Assembly: GCA_017545185.1 (NCBI GenBank)
Contig: JAFWQJ010000035.1
Span: 1 to 46,105, forward strand
Source of the DNA: Oscillospiraceae bacterium
GTDB lineage: Bacteria > Bacillota > Clostridia > Oscillospirales > Ruminococcaceae
DNA: 46,105 nt
Reading direction: 5' to 3'
In this document: positions 10,499-18,839 of the stretch, piece after piece
How positions within the stretch are numbered: position 1 is the stretch's first letter
Layout: each line of letters starts with the position of its first letter
Program-made: the position numbers and the translations under genes
The notes under the pieces: model-generated
Told to the model about the DNA's origin: nothing
What the model saw: the letters and a program-made list of their open reading frames with translations, nothing else
Databases searched by the model: none

Positions 10499-10535
10499 AA
10501 CTCCGGTATCCGCTTTTGCTGTGGATACCGGAGTT
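10499..10535 (-). terminator. Terminator of the sugar ABC operon
   Basis: A perfect 13-bp inverted repeat (AACTCCGGTATCC / GGATACCGGAGTT) with an 11-nt loop lies just after the mmsB stop. On the minus strand it is followed by TTTATCAT, a modest U-tract. Confidence 0.8.
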
Positions 10536-10549
10536 CGTGTTCCGGGTTA

Positions 10550-11713
10550 TCAGCCCGCCTTGCCGGTCTTGTGGTTGGAGACGACGTCAAAGATAACAGC
10601 GATGAGAAGCACCGCTCCCTTGACGACATACTGCCAGTTGTTGTCCAGACCGATGATCGACATGCCCTGGTTGATGACACCGAGCAGAATTGCGCCGACC
10701 ATGATGCCGGGGACTGTACCGCTTCCGCCGTATGCCGAAGCACCGCCGATGAAGCAGGAGCCGATCGCGTCCATTTCAAAGGAGTTGCCGGTGTCGCCGT
10801 TGACGGAGCCGATACGTGCTGCCATCAGCAGACCGGACAGACCCGCCAGCAGGGACATCGAGGTATATGCCATGAAATAGACGAAGTTTGTGTTGATACC
10901 GGAAAGCTTGGTTGCCTTCTCATTGCCGCCGACTGCATAGAAGTATCTGCCGAACGCGGTCTTGGAGGTGATGAACGCATAGATCAGAACGACTGCGAGC
11001 ACCCACAGTGCCATGACCGGAATGCCCTTATAGTTCGCCAGCTTCCAAGTGTAGTACAGCACGAGCGCGTCGATGACGATGATCTTGCCGAACTCAGAAG
11101 CGGCAGAAACCTGCTTATATCCCTTCTTTGCCTTGTGTGCACGGCTTCTGACCGTGTTGACCAACAGCAGGGCTGCGATGATGATGCCGGCAATGAATGC
11201 GGACCATTTCTTTTCGCCGTCGTCCAGACCCGGTACGGCAATATACGATGCGAAGATGTTGAGGAAGGACTTGTTGCTGATCGCGACAGTCTTGGAGCCG
11301 AGGATCGCTCTGCCCAGACCGCGGAACAGGAACATGCCGGCCAGCGTACAGATAAACGGCGGGATATGCACGTTGCCGATCCAGAAGCCCTGCCAGACGC
11401 CGATGATAACGGAGAGCAGTAGGCAGATCAGAATGACCAGGATCGGGCTCATCCTGTCAGTGGCCAGGAGCTGTGCCGCGATCGCACCGACCAGACAGAC
11501 CGTCGAGCCGACCGAAAGGTCGATGTTTCCGCCCGTCAGGATACAGAGCAGCATGCCGCAGGCCATGACCAGCACGTAAGCATTCTGCAGCAGCAGGTTC
11601 GAGAGGTTCTGCGGATAAAGCAGACGGCCGCCTGTCAGCACTGCAAAGAGGATAAAGACCACGCACAAGGCGATGACCATAGTATACTTCTTGATAAAAG
11701 CCTTTGTTTTCAT
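10550..11713 (-). CDS. mmsB: Monosaccharide ABC transporter permease (MmsB/GguB type)
   Basis: 387-residue polytopic permease of the ribose/xylose/multiple-sugar class. The conserved block GGNIDLSVGST near residue 60 and EMDAIGSCFIGGASAYGGSGTV near the C-terminus are diagnostic. It is longer than RbsC because of a central stretch (about residues 160-245) with extra helices and the basic loop RSRAHKAKKGYK, as in the GguB/MmsB subgroup. SD GAGGG is 8 nt before ATG 11713. It follows the ATPase gene by 15 bp and ends at the 10499-10535 hairpin. It forms the membrane channel for the ChvE-like binding protein. Confidence 0.93.
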   Translation of the reverse strand: MKTKAFIKKYTMVIALCVVFILFAVLTGGRLLYPQNLSNLLLQNAYVLVMACGMLLCILTGGNIDLSVGSTVCLVGAIAAQLLATDRMSPILVILICLLLSVIIGVWQGFWIGNVHIPPFICTLAGMFLFRGLGRAILGSKTVAISNKSFLNIFASYIAVPGLDDGEKKWSAFIAGIIIAALLLVNTVRSRAHKAKKGYKQVSAASEFGKIIVIDALVLYYTWKLANYKGIPVMALWVLAVVLIYAFITSKTAFGRYFYAVGGNEKATKLSGINTNFVYFMAYTSMSLLAGLSGLLMAARIGSVNGDTGNSFEMDAIGSCFIGGASAYGGSGTVPGIMVGAILLGVINQGMSIIGLDNNWQYVVKGAVLLIAVIFDVVSNHKTGKAG

Positions 11714-11728
11714 GTTGCATTCCCTCGC

Positions 11729-13264
11729 TTATTTTTTATCGGACTGGAGGATCGCTGCCATGATCTTTTCCTGTGTCGCTTCGGCAGCGGGCATTTCCGC
11801 GACAAGCCTGCCCTCGTTCATGACATAGATGCGGTCGCACATGCCGAGCAGCTCGGGCATTTCGGAGGAGATCATCACAACGGATTTTCCTTGCGCGACC
11901 AGATCGTTCATGATGCAGTAGATCTCGTATTTTGCACCGACATCAATACCGCGGGTCGGCTCATCGAGGATCAGCACCTCGGGATCCGCAAACATCCATT
12001 TGGAAAGCAGCACCTTCTGCTGGTTGCCGCCGGACAGATTGCCGACATTCTGCTGCACGGACGGAGTCTTTGTGCGCAGCTTGTCTTTATATTCCTCTGC
12101 GACGGCGTTCTCCTTGTCCACATCAATGATGCCGTTATTGCAAACCTTTTCCAGACGGGCCATCGTGGTGTTCTTCGCGATGCTCTCCGTCAGGATGAGG
12201 CCGTTGCCTTTTCTGTCCTCCGTGACGTATGCAAGACCTGCTTCGATCGCATCACGGGCAGTTTTCAGCGTTTGCGGTTTGCCGTCGATCAGCACCTCGC
12301 CGCTGATATCAGCACCGTAGGAGCGTCCGAAGATCGACATGGCAAGCTCGGTTCTGCCTGCACCCTGCAGACCGGAGAACCCGACGATCTCGCCGCGGTG
12401 CACATTGAACGACACGCCGTCCACGACCTTTTTCTCGGTATAAAGCGGATGATGCACGGTCCAGTTGCGCACCTCCATGCCGATCTGATCGCTGATTTTG
12501 TGTTCGCGTGCAGGGTAGCGGTCGCTGAGCTCACGGCCGACCATGCCCTGAATAATGCGCGCCTCATTGATGTTCCGTTCGCTGTTGTCGATCGTCTCGA
12601 TCGTTGCGCCGTCACGGATGACCGTGATCTTGTCTGCAACATAGGAGATCTCGTTCAGCTTGTGGGAAATGATGATCGAGGTCATGCCCTCCTGCTTGAA
12701 ATGCAGCAGGAGATCCAGGAGCATCTTTGCATCTTCTTCGTTCAGGGAGGATGTCGGTTCATCAAGGATCAGCAGCTTGACCTGTTTGCTCAGAGCCTTT
12801 GCGATCTCAACAAGCTGCTGCTTGCCGGTACCGATATCCTTGATCAGGGTCGTAGCTTCTTCCTTCAGACCGACCTGCCGCATGTGCGTTTCCGCCTCAT
12901 GATAGGTGCGGTCCCAGTCAATGCCGAATTTGCCCTTGCGCTCATTGCCGAGGAACATGTTTTCCCCGATCGAGAGCTCCGGGATCAGGGCAAGCTCCTG
13001 ATGAATGATGACGATGCCTTCCGTTTCACTGTCGTGCAGCGTCTTGAACTGACAGACCTTGCCGTTATAGACAATGTCGCCGGTGTAGGTGCCGTAGGGG
13101 TAGGTGCCGCTGAGTACGTTCATCAGCGTGGATTTTCCCGCGCCGTTCTCACCGACGAGCGCATGGATCTCGCCGCGCTCGACCTTGAGATTGACGTTGT
13201 CAAGTGCCTTGACGCCGGGAAATTCCTTTGTGATATTTTTCATTTCAAGAATGAGATCCGCCAA
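11729..13264 (-). CDS. mmsA: Monosaccharide ABC transporter ATPase, duplicated (MmsA/GguA type)
   Basis: 511-residue twin ATPase. The start is set at TTG 13264: AGGGAGGG lies 6 nt upstream and the protein then begins at the usual [17 protein letters not shown]1 has GENGAGKST, a [13 protein letters not shown] signature-like segment and [14 protein letters not shown]2 has the usual degenerate Walker A ([10 protein letters not shown]), the signature [10 protein letters not shown] and [12 protein letters not shown]. Both domains end with H/Q-loop segments typical of RbsA/MglA. An in-frame ATG further upstream (13321) would add 19 unrelated residues and lacks an SD. Together with mmsB and chvE it forms a complete importer. 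Confidence 0.94.
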   Translation of the reverse strand: MADLILEMKNITKEFPGVKALDNVNLKVERGEIHALVGENGAGKSTLMNVLSGTYPYGTYTGDIVYNGKVCQFKTLHDSETEGIVIIHQELALIPELSIGENMFLGNERKGKFGIDWDRTYHEAETHMRQVGLKEEATTLIKDIGTGKQQLVEIAKALSKQVKLLILDEPTSSLNEEDAKMLLDLLLHFKQEGMTSIIISHKLNEISYVADKITVIRDGATIETIDNSERNINEARIIQGMVGRELSDRYPAREHKISDQIGMEVRNWTVHHPLYTEKKVVDGVSFNVHRGEIVGFSGLQGAGRTELAMSIFGRSYGADISGEVLIDGKPQTLKTARDAIEAGLAYVTEDRKGNGLILTESIAKNTTMARLEKVCNNGIIDVDKENAVAEEYKDKLRTKTPSVQQNVGNLSGGNQQKVLLSKWMFADPEVLILDEPTRGIDVGAKYEIYCIMNDLVAQGKSVVMISSEMPELLGMCDRIYVMNEGRLVAEMPAAEATQEKIMAAILQSDKK

Positions 13265-13322
13265 GGATATCCCTCCCTGTCTCTGAAATTCGCCGGTTAA
13301 TCCGGTATTCTGCATACACAAA

Positions 13323-13345
13323 CAGGGCGGGCATTGCCCGCCCTG
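13323..13345 (-). terminator. Intercistronic hairpin between chvE and mmsA
   Basis: A perfect 10-bp GC-rich stem (CAGGGCGGGC / GCCCGCCCTG) with a 3-nt loop lies in the gap after the chvE stop. On the minus strand only a weak T-rich stretch follows (TTTGTGT). It is therefore likely to give partial termination or 3'-end protection, leaving more binding-protein than transporter mRNA. Confidence 0.7.
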
Positions 13346-13372
13346 CTGAGATGATACTGTTTATATGACAGA

Positions 13373-14563
13373 TCAGGTCGTTTCTGCAGTGGATTCGAGG
13401 TACTTGTTATCGCTGTCCCACTTGTAGAGGCCGGTATCGACCAGCTTCTGGAGATCATTCTTGGTGATGACATACGGAACGAGCAGATAGGACGGAACGA
13501 CCTTCACGCCGTTGTTGTAGGATTCGACATCATAGGTTGCATCTGCGCCGAGAGAGCTGACCAGACCTTCGTCCGGGGTCTCGCCGGAGAGGATGGACTT
13601 CGCGACTGCCAGCGTTGCAGCTGCTTCGTCATTGACGTTCTTGTAAACGGTCATGGTCTGGATGCCGTCCACGATGTTGCGCAGGTTTGCGATATCGCCG
13701 TCCTGACCGGTGACGATCGGGGTGTTGCCGCCTGCATAGTCCGTGGTGATCGCCTTTGCGACGCCCAGTGCGGTGGAGTCGTTGGAGCAGAGTGCCACAT
13801 CAAGGATCTCGCCCTTTGCATAGAAGGAAGCGAGGGTGTTCTGCATGTTCTCGAATGCGGTGTCGGTAGACCAGCTCGGGGTCGCGACCTGCTCAAAGGT
13901 CTTCTTGCCGGACGGAATGACGAGCTTGCCGCTGTCGATGTAGAACTTCAGTGCGTCATAAGCACCGTTGAAGAAGAAGCCTGCATTGTTGTCAGCCGGG
14001 TCGCCCGCGGTGAACTCAATATTGAACGGGCCGTCTGCATTGTCGAGATCGAGCTGCTTCTTGACGAACTCGCCCTGCAGCTTGCCGACGGTGTAGTTAT
14101 CGAAGGAAACATAGTAGCTGACCGCATCGGTGTTCATGATAAGGCGGTCGTAAGCGATGACCGGGATGTTCTGTGCCTTTGCATCGTCCAGCGTCTGGGA
14201 CAGGGTGCTGCCGTCGATCGCAGCGATCAGCAGGAGGCTGACGCCGTCAGCGATCATGCCCTGGATATCGTTGTTCTGCTGGTCGGTCTTGTTGTCGGAG
14301 TACTTCAGCTCGACCTTGTAGCCTGCATCCTCAAACTGCTGCTTCAGATATTCGCCGTCTCTGTTCCAGCGCTCGAGAGACTTGGTCGGCATTGCGATAC
14401 CGACGGTCTTGTCGCCGCCCTTGTTGTCTGCCGGGGCTTCATTGTTGGATTCCTGTGTCGGAGCGTTGCCTGCAGGTGCGACATCTGTGCCGCAGGCTGC
14501 GAGAGATGCGCCCATTGTCAGTGCCATGAGGCCTGCCACGAGCTTTTTTGCTGTTGCGTTCAT
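13373..14563 (-). CDS. chvE: Sugar-binding lipoprotein (ChvE type)
   Basis: 396-residue extracytoplasmic binding protein of the xylose/multiple-monosaccharide group. Residues 1-24 are a lipoprotein signal ending in LAAC, with the lipidated Cys at 24. A Ser/Thr/Asn/Gln/Pro spacer precedes the periplasmic-binding-protein fold, which starts at TVGIAMPTKSLERWNRDGEYL. Later blocks include DRLIMNTDAVSYYVSFDNYTVGKLQG, ALCSNDSTALGVAKAI and VTGQDGD, which match XylF/ChvE. GGAGG is 9 nt before the ATG. First gene of chvE-mmsA-mmsB, transcribed from the promoter at 14631-14659. Aldoses such as xylose, galactose or glucose are likely ligands. Confidence 0.94.
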   Translation of the reverse strand: MNATAKKLVAGLMALTMGASLAACGTDVAPAGNAPTQESNNEAPADNKGGDKTVGIAMPTKSLERWNRDGEYLKQQFEDAGYKVELKYSDNKTDQQNNDIQGMIADGVSLLLIAAIDGSTLSQTLDDAKAQNIPVIAYDRLIMNTDAVSYYVSFDNYTVGKLQGEFVKKQLDLDNADGPFNIEFTAGDPADNNAGFFFNGAYDALKFYIDSGKLVIPSGKKTFEQVATPSWSTDTAFENMQNTLASFYAKGEILDVALCSNDSTALGVAKAITTDYAGGNTPIVTGQDGDIANLRNIVDGIQTMTVYKNVNDEAAATLAVAKSILSGETPDEGLVSSLGADATYDVESYNNGVKVVPSYLLVPYVITKNDLQKLVDTGLYKWDSDNKYLESTAETT

Positions 14564-14602
14564 AAGTGATTTCCTCCTTCAGATAATTGATCTTCCTTTT
14601 TT

Positions 14603-14622
14603 AGAAGTTCGTTCAGACTTCT
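14603..14622. promoter_or_regulatory. Inverted repeat in the chvE leader, possible operator
   Basis: AGAAGT-8 nt-ACTTCT lies at or just downstream of the expected transcription start of the chvE operon. That position suits a repressor roadblock or a short leader hairpin. No regulator gene is adjacent. Confidence 0.4.
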
Positions 14623-14630
14623 ATAGCTAC

Positions 14631-14659
14631 ATTTTACAACTTCCGGCGCAATCTGTCAA
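14631..14659 (-). promoter_or_regulatory. Promoter of the chvE-mmsA-mmsB operon
   Basis: On the minus strand, TTGACA (14659-14654), 17 bp, TAAAAT (14636-14631). The leader to ATG 14563 is about 60 nt. Confidence 0.75.
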
Positions 14660-14797
14660 TACAATCAGTAAGATTTTGGCTGTAATATACAATCTGAATA
14701 GACTGTTTCTGTGCATTTTCACAGTATGACATGTATATGCCGAAAAAATATGTTCGTACATCTGAATGCACCGTTTGTAACCTGTATGCATATTTTC

Positions 14798-14822
14798 AAA
14801 AAAAGCAGCCCCGAAGGGCTGC
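14798..14822 (-). terminator. Terminator of the ABC-2 exporter operon
   Basis: On the minus strand, GCAGCCC-TTCG-GGGCTGC is followed by seven T residues: a 7-bp stem on a stable UUCG tetraloop with a clear U-tract. It lies 48 bp after the last permease gene. The 14660-14797 stretch holds no gene that I can see and is AT-rich. Confidence 0.9.
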
Positions 14823-14869
14823 AAAAGCGTCGAATCTGCGAATGATTTGTTCATATTTCAAACTGAATG

Positions 14870-15673
14870 CTACGACCCGGTTCCGCTGTATTTCAGCGCA
14901 CCGTACATCCAGAGCTTATAGCTGAGGAAGAAGAACAGGCAGCCGATCAGCGGAGAGAGCCATGAGAGCACCGGTACCGCATCCGGACGGAGCAGCACAA
15001 GGCTCGGATAATATGCGATGAATGCGATCGGCATGATGAACGTGAAGATAAACTTGAACACCGGGCTGAAGATCGTGATCGGATACTTCGCATAGTCCTT
15101 GAATTTGAATGCGAGATCGAGCACATAAAACGAGTTCTGGATCCAGAAGCAGGATGCCGCGGCGGCGTTCTGCAGCGCGATCATGATAAGCGAGGCGGTC
15201 ACGAGAAAGACCAGTGTTTTCAGCAGCGCGAGCGGTGTGACCGCAAGCCCTAATTTTGCCCATGCATAGGCAAGCGTGCCGATGCCGAAGGCCAGCTGTC
15301 CGAGCCCCTTGATATCGAACACCTCGGACTGATAATAGAAGAACAGGTTGATCGGCCGGAAGCAGTATTTGATGAAGTCGCCGGAGTAAACGTACATCCG
15401 GAGGCTCCAGTTGTTGTCAAAGAGGCACTGCACCGGCGTCAGCGAGATCAGCGAAAAGCCGTACAGGAACAGCATTTCGTGATAGCTCCAGCCGTTGATC
15501 GACGGGAAATTCCGGAACAGGATCCAGAAGCTGACAAAGCCCGTAATGTTCGTGCAGATCATGCCGACCGTCGAGATGATGAAGTCGGCGCGGTAGCTCA
15601 TTTTGCTTTTTAAGTCCTGTGCAAGGATCTTGCGGTAAATGCGCAGGTAAAAGCGCAGGCCGTTATGTTTCAT
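14870..15673 (-). CDS. ABC-2 type transporter permease (second permease)
   Basis: 267 residues with about six membrane helices, of the COG3694-like ABC-2 permease group that pairs with large DrrA-like ATPases. The N-terminus is amphipathic (FYLRIYRKILAQDLKSKMSYRADF), followed by TVGMICTNITGFVSFWILF and the typical EMLFLYGFSLI segment. AGGAGG precedes the ATG at 15673. Its start overlaps the end of the acetyltransferase gene by 11 bp, so translation is coupled. It is the last gene of the unit. With the ATPase and the other permease it should form an export or lipid-handling complex of unknown substrate. Confidence 0.87.
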   Translation of the reverse strand: MKHNGLRFYLRIYRKILAQDLKSKMSYRADFIISTVGMICTNITGFVSFWILFRNFPSINGWSYHEMLFLYGFSLISLTPVQCLFDNNWSLRMYVYSGDFIKYCFRPINLFFYYQSEVFDIKGLGQLAFGIGTLAYAWAKLGLAVTPLALLKTLVFLVTASLIMIALQNAAAASCFWIQNSFYVLDLAFKFKDYAKYPITIFSPVFKFIFTFIMPIAFIAYYPSLVLLRPDAVPVLSWLSPLIGCLFFFLSYKLWMYGALKYSGTGS

Positions 15674-16481
15674 GGCGTCCTCCTTTCGTGCCGAGATAGT
15701 ATTCGCGCGGTACGGGTGCGCTGCGGATGCAGAGGTCGTGGTCTGTTTTTTCCCAGAGCATCCTGACCGTATCGGTCATTCTGACGGCGTCGCAGACGTA
15801 AACAACTGCCTGACCGAGCTGTCCGTATGAAACAGCTCCCGTATATTCAAACGCTTCCTTATAATTCGGATAGTATTCCGAGACACAGGTATCAGATGCC
15901 GCGGTATAATGCGTATGGAACGGCGGGGACAGGATCTCATTGCCGTCATAGTCTTTGATCGTGATGACGAAGGTCTCCTGTTTCAGGCGGTCGGGGATGC
16001 CTAACCGTTCATCTACCGAATGCAGATAGGTGTTGCGTTCATGTCCGACGCCGATCAGCAGCACCTTGCCGTGCTCCTCATATAATCTGCCGAGACAGCA
16101 GCCGGCCGGTGCGGGCGAGGAACATCGTTCTTCCCCTCTGACATATTCCGCGGCACCGTTTCCGAATGCCGCAACGGAATGCGTCGGGTGCAGCGAGCGG
16201 ACGCCGTCTTTCCGGAAGGCCGCGACCTTTGCGAGCGTGCCGATGCACGGTTCGGTTGTCCGGACGTCGTAGTACGGGTGTTCCCGCACGACGGTGTCCC
16301 ATGTATGCGTCGGGATGATGAGCAGGCCGTCCGTGAGATAGGAGCGGAGCCCGTCGATCAGGCCGTCCGCGCCGTTTTCGATTTTGCCGACAGCGCGGAG
16401 CGCGGCGTGAACGGTGATCTTGTCATCCGGCTTGATGCCGTTTTCCCGCAGAAATGTATGAATATCAGTTCTGTTCAGCAT
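15663..16481 (-). CDS. Aminoglycoside N3-acetyltransferase-family protein (AAC(3)-like)
   Basis: 272 residues of the AAC(3)/YokD/FrbF family, which transfer acetyl from acetyl-CoA to an amine. The start ATG 16481 has GGAGGCTGACC just upstream and lies 2 bp from the previous stop. Family blocks: ITVHAALRAVG, LLIIPTHTWD, SLHPTHSVAAFG with the conserved His pair, and LLIGVGHERNTYLHSVDE. Chromosomal members often do not confer aminoglycoside resistance, so substrate is open. It lies between the two permease genes of one ABC exporter, tightly coupled on both sides. Joint modification and export of one compound, or self-protection, is a reasonable inference. Confidence 0.88.
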   Translation of the reverse strand: MLNRTDIHTFLRENGIKPDDKITVHAALRAVGKIENGADGLIDGLRSYLTDGLLIIPTHTWDTVVREHPYYDVRTTEPCIGTLAKVAAFRKDGVRSLHPTHSVAAFGNGAAEYVRGEERCSSPAPAGCCLGRLYEEHGKVLLIGVGHERNTYLHSVDERLGIPDRLKQETFVITIKDYDGNEILSPPFHTHYTAASDTCVSEYYPNYKEAFEYTGAVSYGQLGQAVVYVCDAVRMTDTVRMLWEKTDHDLCIRSAPVPREYYLGTKGGRHET

Positions 16482-16483
16482 GG

Positions 16484-17287
16484 TCAGCCTCCGTTCACCG
16501 TGATCTGCCGCAGCGAAGCCTTCCAGAACAGCTTGCTCAGCAGCACCATAAAGACGCACCAGAACAGCTGCAGGCCGAGGATCGGCAGGACTGTTTCCGG
16601 ACGCGCACTGCGGTCCAGCAGAATGGTCAGCGGTGCGTTGTAGATCGACTGGAACGGCAGGAAGTATGCGACCCGCCGCAGGGTATCCGGAAAGAATGCC
16701 AGCGGGATCGTGGCGCCGGAAAGCAGCAACACGATGACCTGCTTCATGATATTGATGCCCCAGATCGACTCCGTAAACAGGCAGATCGTTCCGACGAGAT
16801 AATCAATGCTGTAATTGATGACGATTGCCATGACGACCGATACCGCAAAATACAGCAGATTGATGCCGAGCGGCACCGCGCCGTGCGTGACGATGCAGAC
16901 CGCAATAAAAGTCGGCAGGAAGGTCGTGCAGAAGTTGGTTACAAAGCTGCCGGAATACGACCAGAACAGATAGCTGCGGTATTCCATCGGCTTCAGCAGA
17001 TCGAGCACGATCTTGCCGGACTGGATCGCTCTGCCCATTTCCCAGACCGTGTACATTTCCGTGAAGCTGTACAGTGCGGTCGCCAGAACCAGATAGATCA
17101 GCGTATCGGAAAAGGTCATGCCGTTGACAACATCGGTTCCTGCAGAAGCGTAGATCGCCTTCCAGAGGAAATAGACGACGATCAGATACAGGATATTGCC
17201 GGCGAACATGACAAAAGCCGACAGTCGGAACTGCAGTGCCTCAATGATGCCGGCACGGGTGAGGGTGAGGTACTTTTTCAGGTTCAT
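16484..17287 (-). CDS. ABC-2 type transporter permease (first permease)
   Basis: 267 residues, six predicted membrane helices, COG4587-like. The start is ATG 17287 (MNLKKYLTLTRAGIIEALQFR), which overlaps the ATPase stop by ATGA; a longer upstream extension is shadow of the ATPase gene. Landmarks are FTEMYTVWEMGRAIQSGKIVLDLLKP, SYSGSFVTNF and ATIPLAFFPDTLRRVAYFLPFQSIYNAPL, all usual for this permease group. Same length as the partner permease at 14870. It forms a heterodimeric channel with that protein (inference from the family). Confidence 0.87.
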   Translation of the reverse strand: MNLKKYLTLTRAGIIEALQFRLSAFVMFAGNILYLIVVYFLWKAIYASAGTDVVNGMTFSDTLIYLVLATALYSFTEMYTVWEMGRAIQSGKIVLDLLKPMEYRSYLFWSYSGSFVTNFCTTFLPTFIAVCIVTHGAVPLGINLLYFAVSVVMAIVINYSIDYLVGTICLFTESIWGINIMKQVIVLLLSGATIPLAFFPDTLRRVAYFLPFQSIYNAPLTILLDRSARPETVLPILGLQLFWCVFMVLLSKLFWKASLRQITVNGG

Positions 17288-18285
17288 TTCACACCCTCCT
17301 CGTATATTTTTTTGATGACGTCCTCCGTGGAGATCTCCTCCAGCTGCATGTCGCGGATGCGGTACTCCTTCTGGAGCTGCGTCAGAACGTCCATGACGCG
17401 CTGCTTTTCCTCGTTGACCAGCACGGAGATCCATTCGTCATCCGCGGAGACGGCACAGTCCGGGAGATGCTTTCCGATCTGTTCCGCCTGTTCCTTCAGG
17501 TCGCCGCCGACGCGGATCTTCAGTGTGCGGTATGCGCCGAAAAAGCTTTTCAGATGCTCCGTGTCGTTGTCGTAGAGCATTTTGCCCTTGTCGATAATGA
17601 CGATCCTCCGGCAGAGCGCATCTACGTCGCCCATGTCGTGCGTCGTCAGGATGACGGTCGTCTGTTTCTGCTCGTTGAGCGCATGGATCAGCGTCCGGAT
17701 CTTTGCTTTCATCGAAACGTCCAGACCGATCGTCGGCTCATCGAGAAACACGATCTTCGGATTATGTAAAAAGGCTGCGAGAATATCGCTCAGCGTCCGC
17801 TGGCCGAGTGACATCTGGCGCACCGGCTTATGCAGCAGCGGCTCAATATCGACGAGCGACTGATACAGCTTCAGCATCCCTTCGTAATCCGCATCGCTGA
17901 TGCGGTAGATATCCTTGAGGATGCGGAACGATTCGATCAGCGGGAGCGCCCACCAGAGCTGCGTCCGCTGTCCGAACACGACGCCGATCTGCTGTGCATT
18001 CTGCGTGCGGTTCCTGTACGGCACATTCCCCGCGACAAGGATCTCGCCGGAGGTCGGTTCCAGAACGCCGGTCATCATTTTGATCGTTGTCGATTTGCCT
18101 GCACCGTTCGGCCCGAGATAACCGACGATCTCGCCCTGTTCCACGGTCATGGAGATATTGTCCACGGCGCGCACGGTCTTATAGTCACGCGAGAACAGGT
18201 CTTTCAGGCTGCCCTTCAGACCCTCACGGCGGTTGAGTACCTTAAATTCCTTTGTCACGTTTTTGATCTCGATCATGGATGACAT
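17284..18285 (-). CDS. ABC transporter ATPase (COG4586-like exporter ATPase)
   Basis: 333 residues; ATG 18285 has AAGGA 6 nt upstream. A second ATG three codons in (18276) is less well spaced. Walker A is GYLGPNGAGKST (about 60-71), the Q-loop segment is GVVFGQRTQLWWALP (typical for this group), the signature is MSLGQRTLSDI, and Walker B is IVFLDEPTIGLD. A C-terminal domain of about 90 residues (from about 245) ends EDVIKKIYEEGVK, as in DrrA-like exporters. First gene of the four-gene unit, with a promoter at 18342-18370. Confidence 0.92.
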   Translation of the reverse strand: MSSMIEIKNVTKEFKVLNRREGLKGSLKDLFSRDYKTVRAVDNISMTVEQGEIVGYLGPNGAGKSTTIKMMTGVLEPTSGEILVAGNVPYRNRTQNAQQIGVVFGQRTQLWWALPLIESFRILKDIYRISDADYEGMLKLYQSLVDIEPLLHKPVRQMSLGQRTLSDILAAFLHNPKIVFLDEPTIGLDVSMKAKIRTLIHALNEQKQTTVILTTHDMGDVDALCRRIVIIDKGKMLYDNDTEHLKSFFGAYRTLKIRVGGDLKEQAEQIGKHLPDCAVSADDEWISVLVNEEKQRVMDVLTQLQKEYRIRDMQLEEISTEDVIKKIYEEGVK

Positions 18286-18341
18286 TCTTTTTCCTTCTTT
18301 CTGTATACAGGATGCGGGGCGTCCCCCGAAGCGATAGCAAC

Positions 18342-18370
18342 AGAATAACACAAAACGAACCCTGCGTCAA
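18342..18370 (-). promoter_or_regulatory. Promoter of the ABC-2 exporter operon
   Basis: On the minus strand, TTGACG (18370-18365), 17 bp, TATTCT (18347-18342). The leader contains a small CGGGG-GACG-CCCCG hairpin (about 18312-18327) before the ATPase SD. Confidence 0.65.
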
Positions 18371-18461
18371 GCTTTTTGGCCGGATATCGGTATTTTCGCC
18401 AAATGTCAACAGCAGGATTCCGTTTTGTGTCTCTCTGCGTTTCCATGTGAACGGCATCTGT

Positions 18462-18641
18462 TCACATATCGTGAACGTCAGTCGCGGGAATTTCCTTTGC
18501 AAGGATCTTTGTCGGCAGCTCGCAGGTTTCCGGCAGATCGTCCGCAGTTTTGCCGTGCGGCGCATTCCGCTGAATCTTCTGTACGGGCAGCGGCTGCCGG
18601 ATCGCATGTGCGCCTCTGTTCGGGTCATTGTTTTGCTTCAT
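18462..18641 (-). CDS. Small ORF, 59 residues, with near-perfect ribosome binding site
   Basis: An ATG at 18641 is preceded by GGAGGTGATCC, which matches the full anti-Shine-Dalgarno sequence, 4 nt away. Starting MKQNNDPNRG, it runs 59 codons to TGA at 18462-18464. The product is hydrophilic, with a single Cys at 40 (DDLPETCELPTK), several Pro and no signal peptide or membrane segment. Codon endings are G/C-rich like neighbouring genes. It lies upstream of and co-directional with the ABC exporter, about 90 bp before that operon's promoter. It overlaps spurious longer frames on both strands. No family recognised; a regulatory, ribosome-associated or precursor peptide are all possible. Confidence 0.55.
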   Translation of the reverse strand: MKQNNDPNRGAHAIRQPLPVQKIQRNAPHGKTADDLPETCELPTKILAKEIPATDVHDM

Positions 18642-18744
18642 CTGGGATCACCTCCGCTGACAGGATGCCCGCCGGGACTGCGGATATACGGTCTTTTGTT
18701 TGTTTTGATATGAAAGATGTTGATTTTTTGTAGTTAAAGACCAT

Positions 18745-18773
18745 TGCTTTTTTCTAGCAAATATGATATAATA
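18745..18773 (+). promoter_or_regulatory. Promoter of the FAD oxidoreductase gene
   Basis: TTGCTT (18745-18750), 17 bp, TATAAT (18768-18773), in an AT-rich stretch. The transcript start would be near 18780, 60 nt before ATG 18840. Confidence 0.7.
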
Positions 18774-18839
18774 AAATAAATTCGTTTGCGGTTCAGGCGG
18801 ATCGTAAACGAATGGATCAGAAAAAAAGGGGCAGATAGT

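Noticed and set aside
18279-18713. Plus-strand 144-codon frame upstream of the FAD gene
   Set aside because: No SD, crosses the exporter promoter and the 59-codon gene in antisense, and has no protein-like composition.
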